Positions 1 through 8,844 of a stretch of DNA of 64,000 bases are shown here, piece after piece (position 1 is the stretch's first letter; every line of letters begins with the position of its first letter). The translations under genes and the position numbers were made by a program. This DNA is from Fimbriimonadaceae bacterium (GTDB lineage: Bacteria > Armatimonadota > UBA10988). The notes under the pieces were generated by a model. The model worked only from the letters and a program-made list of their open reading frames with translations. It was not told the DNA's origin and ran no database searches. The stretch covers positions 20,351 to 84,350 of the forward strand of contig JADZEX010000086.1 in NCBI GenBank assembly GCA_020850355.1. Reading direction: 5' to 3'.

Positions 1-2
1 AC

Positions 3-2801
3 CGCTCGTCCGCGGTGTCCTTCGATCTGGTGTGCGCGGAGATTCGCGGGGTGATCAAAGGCCTCCGTCGCGCAGGTGACCTCGACTCTCCGCTCCTGAG
101 CGAAACAGACTACCTGGAGTTGCCTGACTGGCGGGTGATGGCCCGCCGGGCCGACCGGCAGCGGATCCACAGCATCGCCCGCCGCTACCAGGAGCGGCTG
201 CGGAAGGAAGGGCAGTATGACGAGATGGATGCGGCGCGCCATGCGCTGCAGGCCCTTGACCGGCTCCGCGCCGGCGGGCATCCCCCGGTGGGCGGGCTCT
301 TCTGTGACGAGGTGCAGGATCTGACCGAGGTCCAGCTTGAGCTGTTGCTGGCGCTTTGGCAGGGCCCTCCCGCCGAGCTGGTGTTGGCAGGCGACGAGCA
401 CCAGATGATCTACCCGTCGGCGTTCCGGTGGGATAGCCTCTATGAGCAGATCCGCAGCATCGCACCACAGGTCGCGATCGAACGGCCCGCGCTAGAGATC
501 AGTTTCCGCAACTCGCCGACCATCCTCCGGGCGGCAGACCGCGTCGTGCGCTCCGCAAAGCAGCAACTGCTGGCCGAGCTGCGCGTTCGCTCCGCCGCAG
601 GCCCGCTGCAGGACCACCTGGACGGTCTGGCCGCCGGGACGGATGATGCGCTCCGAGTGGTCTGCCGGCCGGCGGCGGCCCTCCTGCAGGAGTTGGCCGC
701 CGAACCGGGGCGGCCCGATTGGGTCGTGCTCGCGACCGCGGACGAAGCTCAACCGCTGCGCGAAGCTCTGGCCGCCAGCAGTACGCGGCCGAATTGGCTG
801 GTTTCCACCACCGAACGTTGGAAAGGGCGCGAAGCGCTGGGCGTCGTGCTCTGGCGCCCGTGCGGCTCGAATGGCCGCCTCACCGACGTCCTGGGGCATT
901 GGTCACGACCCGATTCGGTCGGTGCTCACTCGGCGCCAGGCGCTTTCGAGGTGCTCAACGAGCTCAACCGCTTGTACGTCCAGCTCACCCGCGCCCAGCG
1001 CCATGTTGTCGTGCTGGAAGACGGGCCTGGCGGGGCCCTGCTGGCGGCGCTCTGCCAGGCCGCGCCATTCGAACCGGGACAGCCGTGGCTACCGCCCGCC
1101 TTGGCCCCGCACCTGGCGACCGACGCCTGGTTGGCGTGGGCGCGACACCTGGAGGCTGACGGACTGTACGCCGAGGCGGGCGAAGCCAACTCGAACGCCG
1201 GTGACGACAACGGCTTCTGGCGCTGCGAAGGCGCTCAACAGCGCGATCTGGGGAACCTGGCAGAGGCTATCAGCCTGTTCGAGCGCGCGTCCGCCTGGCC
1301 GGAGGCCGCGGCCTGCTGTGAGGCGGCCCACCGGTGGGCGGACGCGGCCAGACTGTGGGAGGCGGCCGGCGAACGCCAGCACGCGGTCCGTTGTTCGGCG
1401 GCCGCAGCGCTGGAGTTCGAGGCCCGTGGCGACTGGGAGAACGCCGCCACAGGGTGGGAAGCGGCCAATGAGCCGGAGCGAGCAACACGGTGTCGACAAG
1501 TCGCCGCGGCCCAGGCTGCCGAGACAGCCGAGGCTCGTGGCGACTGGGAAGAGGCGGCCAGACTGTGGGACGCTGCCGGTGAGCCTGCGCGAGCAGCCCG
1601 GTGTCATCAAGCGGCCGCGGCCCAGGCAGCCGAGGCCCGTGGCGACTGGGAAGAGGCGGCCAGACTGTGGGACGCGGCCGGTGAGCCTGCGCAGGAAGCC
1701 CGGTGCCGACAAGCCTCCGCGGCCCAAGCTGCCGAGACAGCCGAGGCCCGTGGCGACTGGGAAAAGGCAGCCAGGCGATGGGTAGAAGCCCGGCAGCCTG
1801 CGCGGGCAGCCCGGTGCCGACAAGCCTCCGCGGCCCAGGCAGCCGAGGCCCGTGGCGACTGGAAAGAGGCGGCCAGACTGTGGGACGCGGCCGGTGAGCC
1901 TGCCAAAGCCAACCGGTCTAGGGTAATCCTGGCAGCGCTGGCCGCCGAGAACCTCGGACACTGGGAGGACGCCGCCAAGCTATGGCATCAGGCCGGCGAG
2001 CCGGCCAAAGCCAACCGGTCTAGGGCAATCCCGGCAGCGCTGGCCGCCGAAAACCTCGGACACTGGGAGGACGCCGCCAAGCTATGGCATCAGGCCGGCC
2101 GGCCGGCCAAAGCCATCCGGTGCCGGACAGCCGCCGCAGCGCTGGCCGCCGAGAACCTCGGTCACTGGGAAGGCGCCGCCAAGTGGTGGGCGCAGTCCGG
2201 CGAGACGCCGAAAGCCGAGCAATGCTGGGCGTTAGCCGCAGCGGCCACGGAGCAGCTCGGACACTGGGCGGACGCCGCCAGGCAGTGGGAGCAGGCCGGC
2301 GAGAGACCGAAAGCCATGCACTGCTGGGCGTTAGCCGCAGCGGCAACGGAGCTGCGCGGTGACTGGGAAGACGCCGCCAGGCATTGGGAGCAGGCCGGCG
2401 CGCTGGTGAAAGCCTTCAGGTGTCGGGCAAATGCCGCAGCGCTTGTGGCCGAGCACCTCGGTGACTGGGAAGACGCCGCCAGGCAGTGGGAGCAGGCCGG
2501 CGACCGTTCGCGCGCTGCACGTTGCTGGGCCTCCCTTGCTGTGGCGGCGGAGCAACTCGGTGACTGGGCGGACGCCGCCAGGCGGTGGGAGCGAGCGGGC
2601 GAGCCGGCCAAAACCACCAGGTGCCGGGCAGCCGCCGGCGCCCAGGCGGCCGAGGACAGCGGTGATTGGGCTGCCGCCGGCCGGCGGTGGACCGACGCTC
2701 GCGAGCCAGAGAAGGCCAGGACGGCGTACAGGAAGGCCGGGCTGCCGAGGCAGCCGAGGCCCGTGGCGACTGGGAAGAGGCGGCCAGACTGTGGTGGCTA
2801 G
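3..2801 (+). CDS. UvrD-like SF1 helicase with TPR-like repeat array (5' end off window)
   Basis: The reading frame is open to the left edge, so the N-terminus, with the expected Walker A motif, is missing. The first in-frame start seen is GTG at 15. Counting from it, superfamily 1 helicase motifs follow in order: DEVQDL (98-103, Walker B), GDEHQMIY then FRW (126-139, motif III), SFRN (163-166), a WKGREALGVVL stretch (motif V region) and YVQLTRAQ (motif VI). The helicase part ends near residue 350. It is followed by about 14 helical repeats of roughly 34 residues built on GDWEEAARLWDAAGEPARA, which resemble TPRs and probably form a protein-binding solenoid. The last in-frame residues, after about residue 908, lose the repeat pattern because of a frameshift near 2736-2745. 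The continuation is in another frame and listed separately. The same domain pairing, UvrD helicase plus TPR, occurs in eukaryotic TRANK1. The cellular role is unknown. Confidence 0.8.
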   Translation, partial: RSSAVSFDLVCAEIRGVIKGLRRAGDLDSPLLSETDYLELPDWRVMARRADRQRIHSIARRYQERLRKEGQYDEMDAARHALQALDRLRAGGHPPVGGLFCDEVQDLTEVQLELLLALWQGPPAELVLAGDEHQMIYPSAFRWDSLYEQIRSIAPQVAIERPALEISFRNSPTILRAADRVVRSAKQQLLAELRVRSAAGPLQDHLDGLAAGTDDALRVVCRPAAALLQELAAEPGRPDWVVLATADEAQPLREALAASSTRPNWLVSTTERWKGREALGVVLWRPCGSNGRLTDVLGHWSRPDSVGAHSAPGAFEVLNELNRLYVQLTRAQRHVVVLEDGPGGALLAALCQAAPFEPGQPWLPPALAPHLATDAWLAWARHLEADGLYAEAGEANSNAGDDNGFWRCEGAQQRDLGNLAEAISLFERASAWPEAAACCEAAHRWADAARLWEAAGERQHAVRCSAAAALEFEARGDWENAATGWEAANEPERATRCRQVAAAQAAETAEARGDWEEAARLWDAAGEPARAARCHQAAAAQAAEARGDWEEAARLWDAAGEPAQEARCRQASAAQAAETAEARGDWEKAARRWVEARQPARAARCRQASAAQAAEARGDWKEAARLWDAAGEPAKANRSRVILAALAAENLGHWEDAAKLWHQAGEPAKANRSRAIPAALAAENLGHWEDAAKLWHQAGRPAKAIRCRTAAAALAAENLGHWEGAAKWWAQSGETPKAEQCWALAAAATEQLGHWADAARQWEQAGERPKAMHCWALAAAATELRGDWEDAARHWEQAGALVKAFRCRANAAALVAEHLGDWEDAARQWEQAGDRSRAARCWASLAVAAEQLGDWADAARRWERAGEPAKTTRCRAAAGAQAAEDSGDWAAAGRRWTDAREPEKARTAYRKAGLPRQPRPVATGKRRPDCGG

Positions 2802-3060
2802 CCAAGGAGCCTGCGCGAGCAGCCCAGTGCCAACAGGCCGCCGCAGCCCAGGCAGCCGAGGCCCGTGGCGACTGGGAAGAGGCGGCCAGACTGTGGGACG
2901 CTGCAGGTGAGCCTGCGCGGGCAGCCCGGTGCCAACAAGCCTCCGCGGCTCAGGCCGCCGAGACAGCCGAGGCCCGTGGCAACTGGGAAGAGGCGGCCAG
3001 ACTGTGGGGGGTAGCCAAGGAGCCTGCGCGAGCGCTCAAGTGTCGACTATGGGGCGCGTG
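1326..3060 (+). repeat. Tandem coding repeats of about 102 nt (34 residues)
   Basis: There are about 17 consecutive units, each with the core G-D/H/N-W-x2-A-A-x2-W followed by a Glu/Ala/Arg-rich helix. Some units carry three extra residues (AET), giving a 111-nt period. The early units and the final three are nearly identical in DNA sequence. The middle units (about 1920-2700) have diverged to GHW and CWALAAAATE forms. The array belongs to the helicase gene and spans its frameshift. Confidence 0.9.
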
Positions 3061-3082
3061 GCGGCGTTTCTGGGCGAGCTAG
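2741..3082 (+). pseudogene. Out-of-frame 3' end of the helicase/TPR gene
   Basis: In the reading frame beginning at 2741 the same GDWEEAARLW repeat resumes for three more units, then ends in a basic/aromatic tail and a TAG at 3080-3082. There is no start codon with a ribosome binding site at the junction, so this is the displaced C-terminus of the preceding gene and not a separate gene. A single-base insertion or deletion around 2736-2745 would join the two. The three displaced repeats resemble the early repeats (about 1530-1880) more than the ones directly before the break. That fits misaligned recombination or an assembly error within the repeat array as well as a true inactivating mutation. 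Confidence 0.75.
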
Positions 3083-3435
3083 GCCGTTACGGTGCCGCTG
3101 CTGCCGACGGTGACGGTGACGGTGACGTTGCGCGGCCACATGTACTCGCGGCAGACCACGATGGCGTTCAGCTCGTAAGTCCGAGGCGGCAGGCCAGTGA
3201 ACTGGTAGTTGCCTTGGGCATCGGTGGTGGTGCTGGCCGGGTACTGGCCGTTGACGGCGCGGCAGTCGACGGTGACGTCGGGTACCCCGGTCCCAGCATC
3301 GGGGCCGTCGGCCCAGACCACGCGACCCTGGATGTCGGATCCTGGGATCAGGGCCGCCGGCGCGCTCTCGAGCAGCCGCAACACGACGGCTGGGGCGAGC
3401 CAACTCCAACGCACTCCTGGGCGAACTGCTTTCAT
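3079..3435 (-). CDS. Small exported protein with carboxypeptidase-regulatory-like (Cna-B/SpaA-type) domain
   Basis: This encodes 118 residues. The start at 3435 overlaps the stop of the upstream gene as ATGA (3432-3435), which fixes it against longer in-frame alternatives. An N-terminal basic and hydrophobic stretch (VRWSWLAPAVVLRLL) looks like a signal peptide. Residues of about 32-110 read as a small beta-sandwich: IQGRVVW, GVPDVTVDC, TTTDAQGNYQFTGLPPRTY. This is the pattern of CarboxypepD_reg or Cna-B-like domains, which serve as extracellular structural or binding modules. It is the last gene of a three-gene minus-strand operon of exported proteins. Its stop (3079-3081) overlaps the stop of the convergent helicase remnant by two bases. 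Function beyond the fold is not evident. Confidence 0.75.
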   Translation of the reverse strand: MKAVRPGVRWSWLAPAVVLRLLESAPAALIPGSDIQGRVVWADGPDAGTGVPDVTVDCRAVNGQYPASTTTDAQGNYQFTGLPPRTYELNAIVVCREYMWPRNVTVTVTVGSSGTVTA

Positions 3436-5051
3436 CGCACGGACTCCTCGGTCGGGCGCCAGGCGGCGCGGCGAACTGCGACGAGCTGGGTCGTGTCGGG
3501 CTGGCCGACCACGGCGATCTGCAAGGGAGCGGTCCACGGCCCAAGCGGCAGGGGGCTGCAGAGGTCCAAGTGGAGGGTGAGCTGGCAGGTCAGGTCGCGG
3601 GTCCGCCACTGGTGGTCGAGGCGGACCGTCAGACCGGCGGCCGGCAGGTCGGTCTGCAGGGCCAACGGCCGGGCTGCGGTGATGGTCAGCGTGGGCAGCG
3701 GCGCCCCGGGCGGCAAACAGGCCGGCAGGTCAAGGTGGTCGGCCGAGACGGTGAAGGCGGCCTGTTGCAGGGCGGCCTGCTGGGCCAGGGCGGCCTGGGC
3801 GTCGGCGACCAGGCCTTCGAGCCCCTCACCGCGGAGCGGTTGGGCGAGGGCGCGGTAGCGCTCGACGGTGCGGGCGTGCTGCGCCAGGGCGGCCGCCCGG
3901 TCGCCGCGGGCAGTCGCCAGCCGGGCCCGCAACGACTCCAGGGCGACTTCGACCTGATCCGCGTAGCGCCCACTGAAGCGGGTCTGGAGCAGCCGGTCGG
4001 CGGCGTCGAGCTGCCCGGCCGCGAGCAGGCGCTGGGCCTGGTCGAAGATCGCCAGGCCGGTCGCCCAGCCGTAGCCGTACTGCGGCACTTTGGCGTAGCA
4101 GCCATCGGCGGCGGCGGACTGGCCGGCGGCGTGGTAGTCGCGGGCGGCCTCGATCTGGTAGTTGGCACAAGTGGCGGCGTCGCGGCTGTACTGGCCGACC
4201 CGCAGCCAGGTCTCGGCAGCGGCGGCGCGGCGCTGGACGCGGCGGTGGTAGACCACCAGCAGTTCCAGCTCCAGCACGGCCCCCGGCGGTCGCGGGGTGG
4301 GCCCGCTGCGCAGCAACTGCTCGAGCACCGCGACGCAGCGGCCGTCGCCGCGGCGGGCCAGCCAACCGGCGTAATGGAGGGCCAGGCTCCGCGGCGTTGG
4401 CTCGCCCGGCGGCGCGCTGCCGTCGGGCGCCACCAGCAGGCTGACCAACTCGTCGCTCCAAGGGTCGCCCCAGGGCTGCACCCGCCGGCGGGCCAGCTCC
4501 TGGCGGACGCGCGCCAGCGGCAGCGACGTCAAGGCGGCGCGCAGCGCCGGGGTGTCCTCCCCGGCCTGCAACCGGACCGGCGCCAGCGCCGCGCTCAGCG
4601 CCGCGCCGGGCGGCGGCAGGACAGGAGCGGGCGCGGCGACGGCGATGGGCTGGAGCTTCGGTGGCGCCGGCCAGGTCAGTCCGGGAACCGGCCCGGCAGC
4701 CACCGAGTCTGGACTGGTCGGCCCCGGCAGGTGGACCGGCGGCACGGCCAGGGAGCGGGGCCCAGTGACGCTCAGCGCGGCGGGCGCGGCGGCGATCAAG
4801 GCGCCCAGGTCCAGCCGCACGGCACCGCTGCCGAGCGCCCGCAGGTCGGCCGGGCGGCTGGCGCCGACCGGGGCGGCCGCGGCGCGGATCCCGGCTGCCA
4901 GGCTGGTCTGATCCAGCCCGACCGGATGCAGCGCGCGAGCCACCGCGGCGGGAATGCCGGCGGGATCGTAGCAGATCGGCACGTCGGGGTCGTAGCCCCG
5001 CGCCAGGCCCGGCAGGGCCACCGCACAGCCCGCCAGCAGGGCCAGCTTCAT
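3432..5051 (-). CDS. Exported protein of unknown function, helical-repeat rich
   Basis: This encodes 539 residues with a signal peptide (MKLALLAGCAVALPGLARG). The first third is Pro/Ala-rich and low in recognisable motifs. The middle, about residues 200-420, is a series of amphipathic helices resembling TPRs (YSRDAATCANYQIEAARDY, LAAGQLDAADRLLQTRF). The C-terminal 100 residues look like a beta-rich domain. The start ATG at 5051 overlaps the stop of the upstream gene (ATGA, 5048-5051), and its own stop overlaps the next start (3432-3435), so the three genes are probably translationally coupled. I do not recognise the family. The likely location is periplasmic or surface. Confidence 0.7.
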   Translation of the reverse strand: MKLALLAGCAVALPGLARGYDPDVPICYDPAGIPAAVARALHPVGLDQTSLAAGIRAAAAPVGASRPADLRALGSGAVRLDLGALIAAAPAALSVTGPRSLAVPPVHLPGPTSPDSVAAGPVPGLTWPAPPKLQPIAVAAPAPVLPPPGAALSAALAPVRLQAGEDTPALRAALTSLPLARVRQELARRRVQPWGDPWSDELVSLLVAPDGSAPPGEPTPRSLALHYAGWLARRGDGRCVAVLEQLLRSGPTPRPPGAVLELELLVVYHRRVQRRAAAAETWLRVGQYSRDAATCANYQIEAARDYHAAGQSAAADGCYAKVPQYGYGWATGLAIFDQAQRLLAAGQLDAADRLLQTRFSGRYADQVEVALESLRARLATARGDRAAALAQHARTVERYRALAQPLRGEGLEGLVADAQAALAQQAALQQAAFTVSADHLDLPACLPPGAPLPTLTITAARPLALQTDLPAAGLTVRLDHQWRTRDLTCQLTLHLDLCSPLPLGPWTAPLQIAVVGQPDTTQLVAVRRAAWRPTEESVR

Positions 5052-6160
5052 GGCTGTTCCTCCCGCTGCAACTCGGCTTCGAACTCGGCCAGCGGGTTGG
5101 CGCCCTGGCCGCTGGCGTGGAACTCCAGGAAGGCATTGGCCCGCACCAGGCAGAGGTCGTGAGCCTTGAAGCAGCGCGCCAGGTGGCGCAGCGCCCGAGC
5201 GGCGTAGTAGGGGTTCTGCTGACCGGCGCGTTGCAGCAGCTTGCGCGCCTCGCTGACCGCCCCGGCCAGGCGGCCGGCGTAGAGTAAGACGTTGAGCCGG
5301 GCCTCGGAGTCGCTCTGGGCGGCCTCCAGCAGGGCGGCGGGCGGGCCGCAGTCGAAGACGGTGATCGCGCGGAGCGGATTTGGCGCGGCGCGGTCCTCTT
5401 GCGCCAGCGCGAAGCGCCGCGCCTCACCAGGTCCGTGCGCCGCGGTCAGACCGGCGGCGACCAGCTCGACGGACTCCTGCACCACGGTGGCCTCGAAGTC
5501 GCCCAACAGGTAGTGCAGCTTGGCGGCCTGCAACTGCACCGTCTGGTCGCCCTGGTCGCGGGCCAGGTCGTAGACCGCGCGCAGGAAGCCGCGGTCGCCC
5601 AGCATCCAAGGCGAGCGCGCGACATCCTGCCGGGCCTGCGCCAGGCCGGCCGTCGGCTGGCCCTCGGCTCGCAGCAGTTGCAGCCGCAGGATCCAGAGGT
5701 TGAAGCCGAGGTAATGGTCGACCGACAACTGCTCGCCGAGCACCGCGAACGCCGCGGTGAGGCGTTGCTGCGCCAGCGGCAGGTCGCGATCGGCCAGCGC
5801 CTGCCGCACCAGGCCGGCCGCCCCGAACGCGTAGTAGTCCGGCGACTGGGTGAACGACTCCGTGGCGCGCCGGTAGATCGCCAGCCGTTGACCCGGCTCC
5901 TGGAGCTGGCCGGAAACGTACCCGTTGATCATCACGGCGGCGCTGCGGGCGTAGGGGAAGTCGGCGGGATGGGCCCGCAGGAACTCCTCCAGCGTGCCGA
6001 TCGCCGCCAGCGGGTTGTGTTGCTCCGCGGCGACTTCGGCCCGCTCCTTGCAGAGCAGCCATTCCTTCTTCAGAGCCGGCGAGGTGTTCGCCGGCGGCGC
6101 CGCCAGGCTCGCCAGAGCCAAGCTGACGAGTGTCAACCCACCCAGCACTCCGCCGCGCAT
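5048..6160 (-). CDS. Exported TPR-like protein of unknown function
   Basis: This encodes 370 residues. I chose the ATG at 6160 because it follows an AGGAG ribosome binding site by eight bases and begins a clear signal peptide (MRGGVLGGLTLVSLALASLA). An upstream in-frame ATG at 6232 has no such site. The mature protein is almost entirely alpha-helical repeats, for example HNPLAAIGTLEEFLRAHPAD and LPLAQQRLTAAFAVLGEQL, in the style of tetratricopeptide repeats that count paired helices. It is the first gene of a three-gene operon with two other exported proteins joined by ATGA overlaps. A role as a periplasmic scaffold is inferred from the fold only. Confidence 0.75.
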   Translation of the reverse strand: MRGGVLGGLTLVSLALASLAAPPANTSPALKKEWLLCKERAEVAAEQHNPLAAIGTLEEFLRAHPADFPYARSAAVMINGYVSGQLQEPGQRLAIYRRATESFTQSPDYYAFGAAGLVRQALADRDLPLAQQRLTAAFAVLGEQLSVDHYLGFNLWILRLQLLRAEGQPTAGLAQARQDVARSPWMLGDRGFLRAVYDLARDQGDQTVQLQAAKLHYLLGDFEATVVQESVELVAAGLTAAHGPGEARRFALAQEDRAAPNPLRAITVFDCGPPAALLEAAQSDSEARLNVLLYAGRLAGAVSEARKLLQRAGQQNPYYAARALRHLARCFKAHDLCLVRANAFLEFHASGQGANPLAEFEAELQREEQP

Positions 6161-6449
6161 CGGATCGTCTCCTGCTCGGCGTTCCACCCATCGGGAGACA
6201 TACCACGCCAGGCTAGCAGCCGTCAAGAGCAACGCCCGACGAACTGAGTGGTTGTTAGTATGAGCCTAGTGTCTGCTTAGAACTGGTAGGTCGCGTTCTG
6301 AGGCTCTGGCGGCGCTTGTCGTGGAGCGGGTTGCCGGCGGCGAGCCGGCCGGCCCGCTCCCCACCAACTCCTTGCCGCGCCGCCGTCGCTCCGGTACCAT
6401 GGGGGCGGTGGGGCGCCGGCGGTGGTGCCGGGGCTGACCGGGGGAATGC

Positions 6450-8837
6450 GTGCGTTATCGCGAGATTGAGCTGGATGCGTTTCAGGTCGCCGCGATTGAG
6501 GCGATCGAGCGGCATGACACGGTGATCGTGGCGGCTCCGACCGGGGCCGGCAAGACCGTGATCGCCGAGTACGCCATCGAGCGGTACCTGGCGACTGGTC
6601 GCCGGATCATCTACACGGCGCCGGTCAAGGCGCTCAGCAACCAGAAGTTCCGGGACTTCTCGGCGGCCTGGGTCGACCAGATCGGCATCGTCACGGGCGA
6701 TGTCAGCATCAACCCGACGGCGCCGGTGCTGATCATGACCACCGAGATCTTCCGCAACACGGTCTTCGACGACCCGGCGCGGCTGCACGACGTGGAGTAC
6801 GTGATCCTCGACGAGATCCACTACATCAACGACATCCAGCGCGGCACGGTGTGGGAGGAGTCCCTGATCTTCGCGCCGCCGCACATCGGGTTCATCTGCC
6901 TCAGCGCGACGATCCCCAACCTCGACGAGTTTGCCGACTGGATCCGCGAGATCCGCCCGCAGCTCAACACCGCGGTGGTTGTCGAGCAGCACCGCCCGGT
7001 GCCGTTGGAGCATCACCTGTGGGTTCCCGGCGCGGGCGAGGCGACCTTGAAGGACGTCCGCCGACTGAGCGATTCGGCCGCCAGCAAGGGCCGGCGGCTG
7101 CGCCCGCACGAGGCGAAGCGCGTGCTGGGGGCGGGCCAGCGCGATCCCTCGGGGACCGGCGACATCGTCGCCCACCTCGAACACCTCAACCGGCTGCCCT
7201 GCCTCTACTTCTGCTTCAGCCGCGCCGCCTGTGAGCAGAATGCGCGGCGCTATGCCGAACACGAGCTGCTCAGCGAGGCCGAGCAGGCGCGGATGCTGGA
7301 GCTGTTTGACACGCTCTCGCAGCAGTTCGGCCTGGCCGAGGACGCCGCCGCGGCGCGGTTGCGGCCGCTGGTCGGGCAGGGCACGGCGTTCCACCATGCC
7401 GGCATGTTGCCGATGCTCAAGGAGGTCGTCGAGCGGCTCTTTGCAACCGGGCTGCTGAAGCTGCTGTTCACCACCGAGACCTTCGCCGTCGGCGTCAACA
7501 TGCCCGCCGCGACGGTGGTCTTCGAGAGTCTCGAGAAGTACGACGGGGTCGACACCCGCTACCTGCTGACCCGCGAGTACCAGCAGATGGCCGGCCGCGC
7601 CGGCCGCCGCGGGATCGACGAGGTGGGCTACATCTACGCCCGGATCGACCCGGCGCAGGCGGTGCCCGAGGAAATCGAGCGGATCGTCACCGGCGCCGTC
7701 GAACCGACCGAGAGCCAGTTCAACCTCAGCTACGCCAGCATCCTGAGCCTCTGGCAGCGCTATGGCGAAAACGTCTTCAGCGTCGTCGAGATGAGCTTCG
7801 CCAACTTCCAGAACAGCACCCGGCTGCGCGAGCTGGAGGCCGACCTGGCCGACCTGAAGGCCGAACCCCAGCCGGCGATCGACTGCCTCAAGAACGAGCC
7901 GAAGAGCATCCGCCGGTACCTCGCCTCGCAGGAAGAGCTGCGCCGCGCCAAGAACCGCGCCGACGGCGAGCGCCGCCGGGTGGAGCGCCGCTGCAGCGGA
8001 CGCAAGCAGCAGCGGCAACTGGCCCACGAGCTGCGGCTAATCGAGGATCCGATCCAACGGCTCGAAGAGAAGGTCCGCGGCAGCCTCTGCCACACCTGCC
8101 AGCGCAAGAAGACCTGCAGCCAGCAGCAGCGGGCGATCAACACCCACTACGAGCAGATTGACGATGGCGAGCGGCAGATACTGCGGATCCGGCACCACCA
8201 CCGCGACCAGATCGCCAAGCGCCTGGCGGTGCTCCGCGAGTTCGGCTATCTCGACGAGCAGGGCCTGACGGCGAAGGGCGATATGGCGGCCTCGCTGTAC
8301 GGTTTCGAGCTGCCGATCACCGAGCTGTTCTACGCCGGCTTCTTCGAGAACATGAGCGAGCAGGAGATCGCCGCGCTGATGGTCGCGGTGGTCTTCGAGA
8401 GCAAGCGCACCACCTGGTACGCCGCGATCGACAACGCCGAGTTGAAGATGTACCTCCGCGAGGCGGCCCTGGTGATCCGCGAGATCGAACGCCGCGAAGT
8501 CGAACTCGGCATCGAGGGCGGCCTGGAGTCGCTCGACGAGAGCCTCACGACGACCACCCTGGCATGGATGGACGGCGTGGCGCTGGACGAGCTGACCGCG
8601 GTCACCGACGCCAGTGGCGGCGATGTCGTGCGGACGCTGCGCCACGCGGTCGATCTGTTGCGGCAGTTCCGGCGGTCGCTCGACCAGCACCCGCTGCTGC
8701 GGGACAAGATCGACCTCTGCATCCGCCTGCTCCGCCGCGACGAGGTCGATGCCGAGCGCCAGCTCCGGCTCGGCCACGCCATCGACCGCGCCGCCGACGT
8801 GGCCCGTACAGCGGCGCCGTTGGTCGAGCCGAGCTGA
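6450..8837 (+). CDS. Ski2/Mtr4-like DEAD/DEAH-box RNA helicase
   Basis: This encodes 795 residues starting at GTG 6450, preceded by a GGGGG-type site. An ATG at 6446 is in the wrong frame. Helicase superfamily 2 motifs are complete: Q-type region FQVAAIEAI, Walker A APTGAGKT (29-36), Walker B LDEIHYI (about 120), SAT (about 151), a C-terminal RecA domain with FHHAGMLP and TETFAVGVNMPA, and motif VI QQMAGRAGRRG (about 379). The order and sequence match the bacterial relatives of Mtr4 and Ski2, which unwind structured RNA for processing or decay. Residues of about 545-556 carry a Cys cluster (LCHTCQRKKTC) that could bind metal. The C-terminal third is the helical DSHCT-like region. It stands alone on its strand, convergent with the next gene, so no partner is suggested. 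Confidence 0.92.
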   Translation: MRYREIELDAFQVAAIEAIERHDTVIVAAPTGAGKTVIAEYAIERYLATGRRIIYTAPVKALSNQKFRDFSAAWVDQIGIVTGDVSINPTAPVLIMTTEIFRNTVFDDPARLHDVEYVILDEIHYINDIQRGTVWEESLIFAPPHIGFICLSATIPNLDEFADWIREIRPQLNTAVVVEQHRPVPLEHHLWVPGAGEATLKDVRRLSDSAASKGRRLRPHEAKRVLGAGQRDPSGTGDIVAHLEHLNRLPCLYFCFSRAACEQNARRYAEHELLSEAEQARMLELFDTLSQQFGLAEDAAAARLRPLVGQGTAFHHAGMLPMLKEVVERLFATGLLKLLFTTETFAVGVNMPAATVVFESLEKYDGVDTRYLLTREYQQMAGRAGRRGIDEVGYIYARIDPAQAVPEEIERIVTGAVEPTESQFNLSYASILSLWQRYGENVFSVVEMSFANFQNSTRLRELEADLADLKAEPQPAIDCLKNEPKSIRRYLASQEELRRAKNRADGERRRVERRCSGRKQQRQLAHELRLIEDPIQRLEEKVRGSLCHTCQRKKTCSQQQRAINTHYEQIDDGERQILRIRHHHRDQIAKRLAVLREFGYLDEQGLTAKGDMAASLYGFELPITELFYAGFFENMSEQEIAALMVAVVFESKRTTWYAAIDNAELKMYLREAALVIREIERREVELGIEGGLESLDESLTTTTLAWMDGVALDELTAVTDASGGDVVRTLRHAVDLLRQFRRSLDQHPLLRDKIDLCIRLLRRDEVDAERQLRLGHAIDRAADVARTAAPLVEPS

Positions 8838-8844
8838 CGGGCAG

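Noticed and set aside
1326..3060. Possible CRISPR or minisatellite array
   Set aside because: The repeats are translated in frame, vary by codon-like substitutions, and have no spacers.
6255..8027. A 590-codon antisense frame inside the Ski2/Mtr4-like helicase
   Set aside because: It is a compositional shadow of a helicase whose motifs are all intact.
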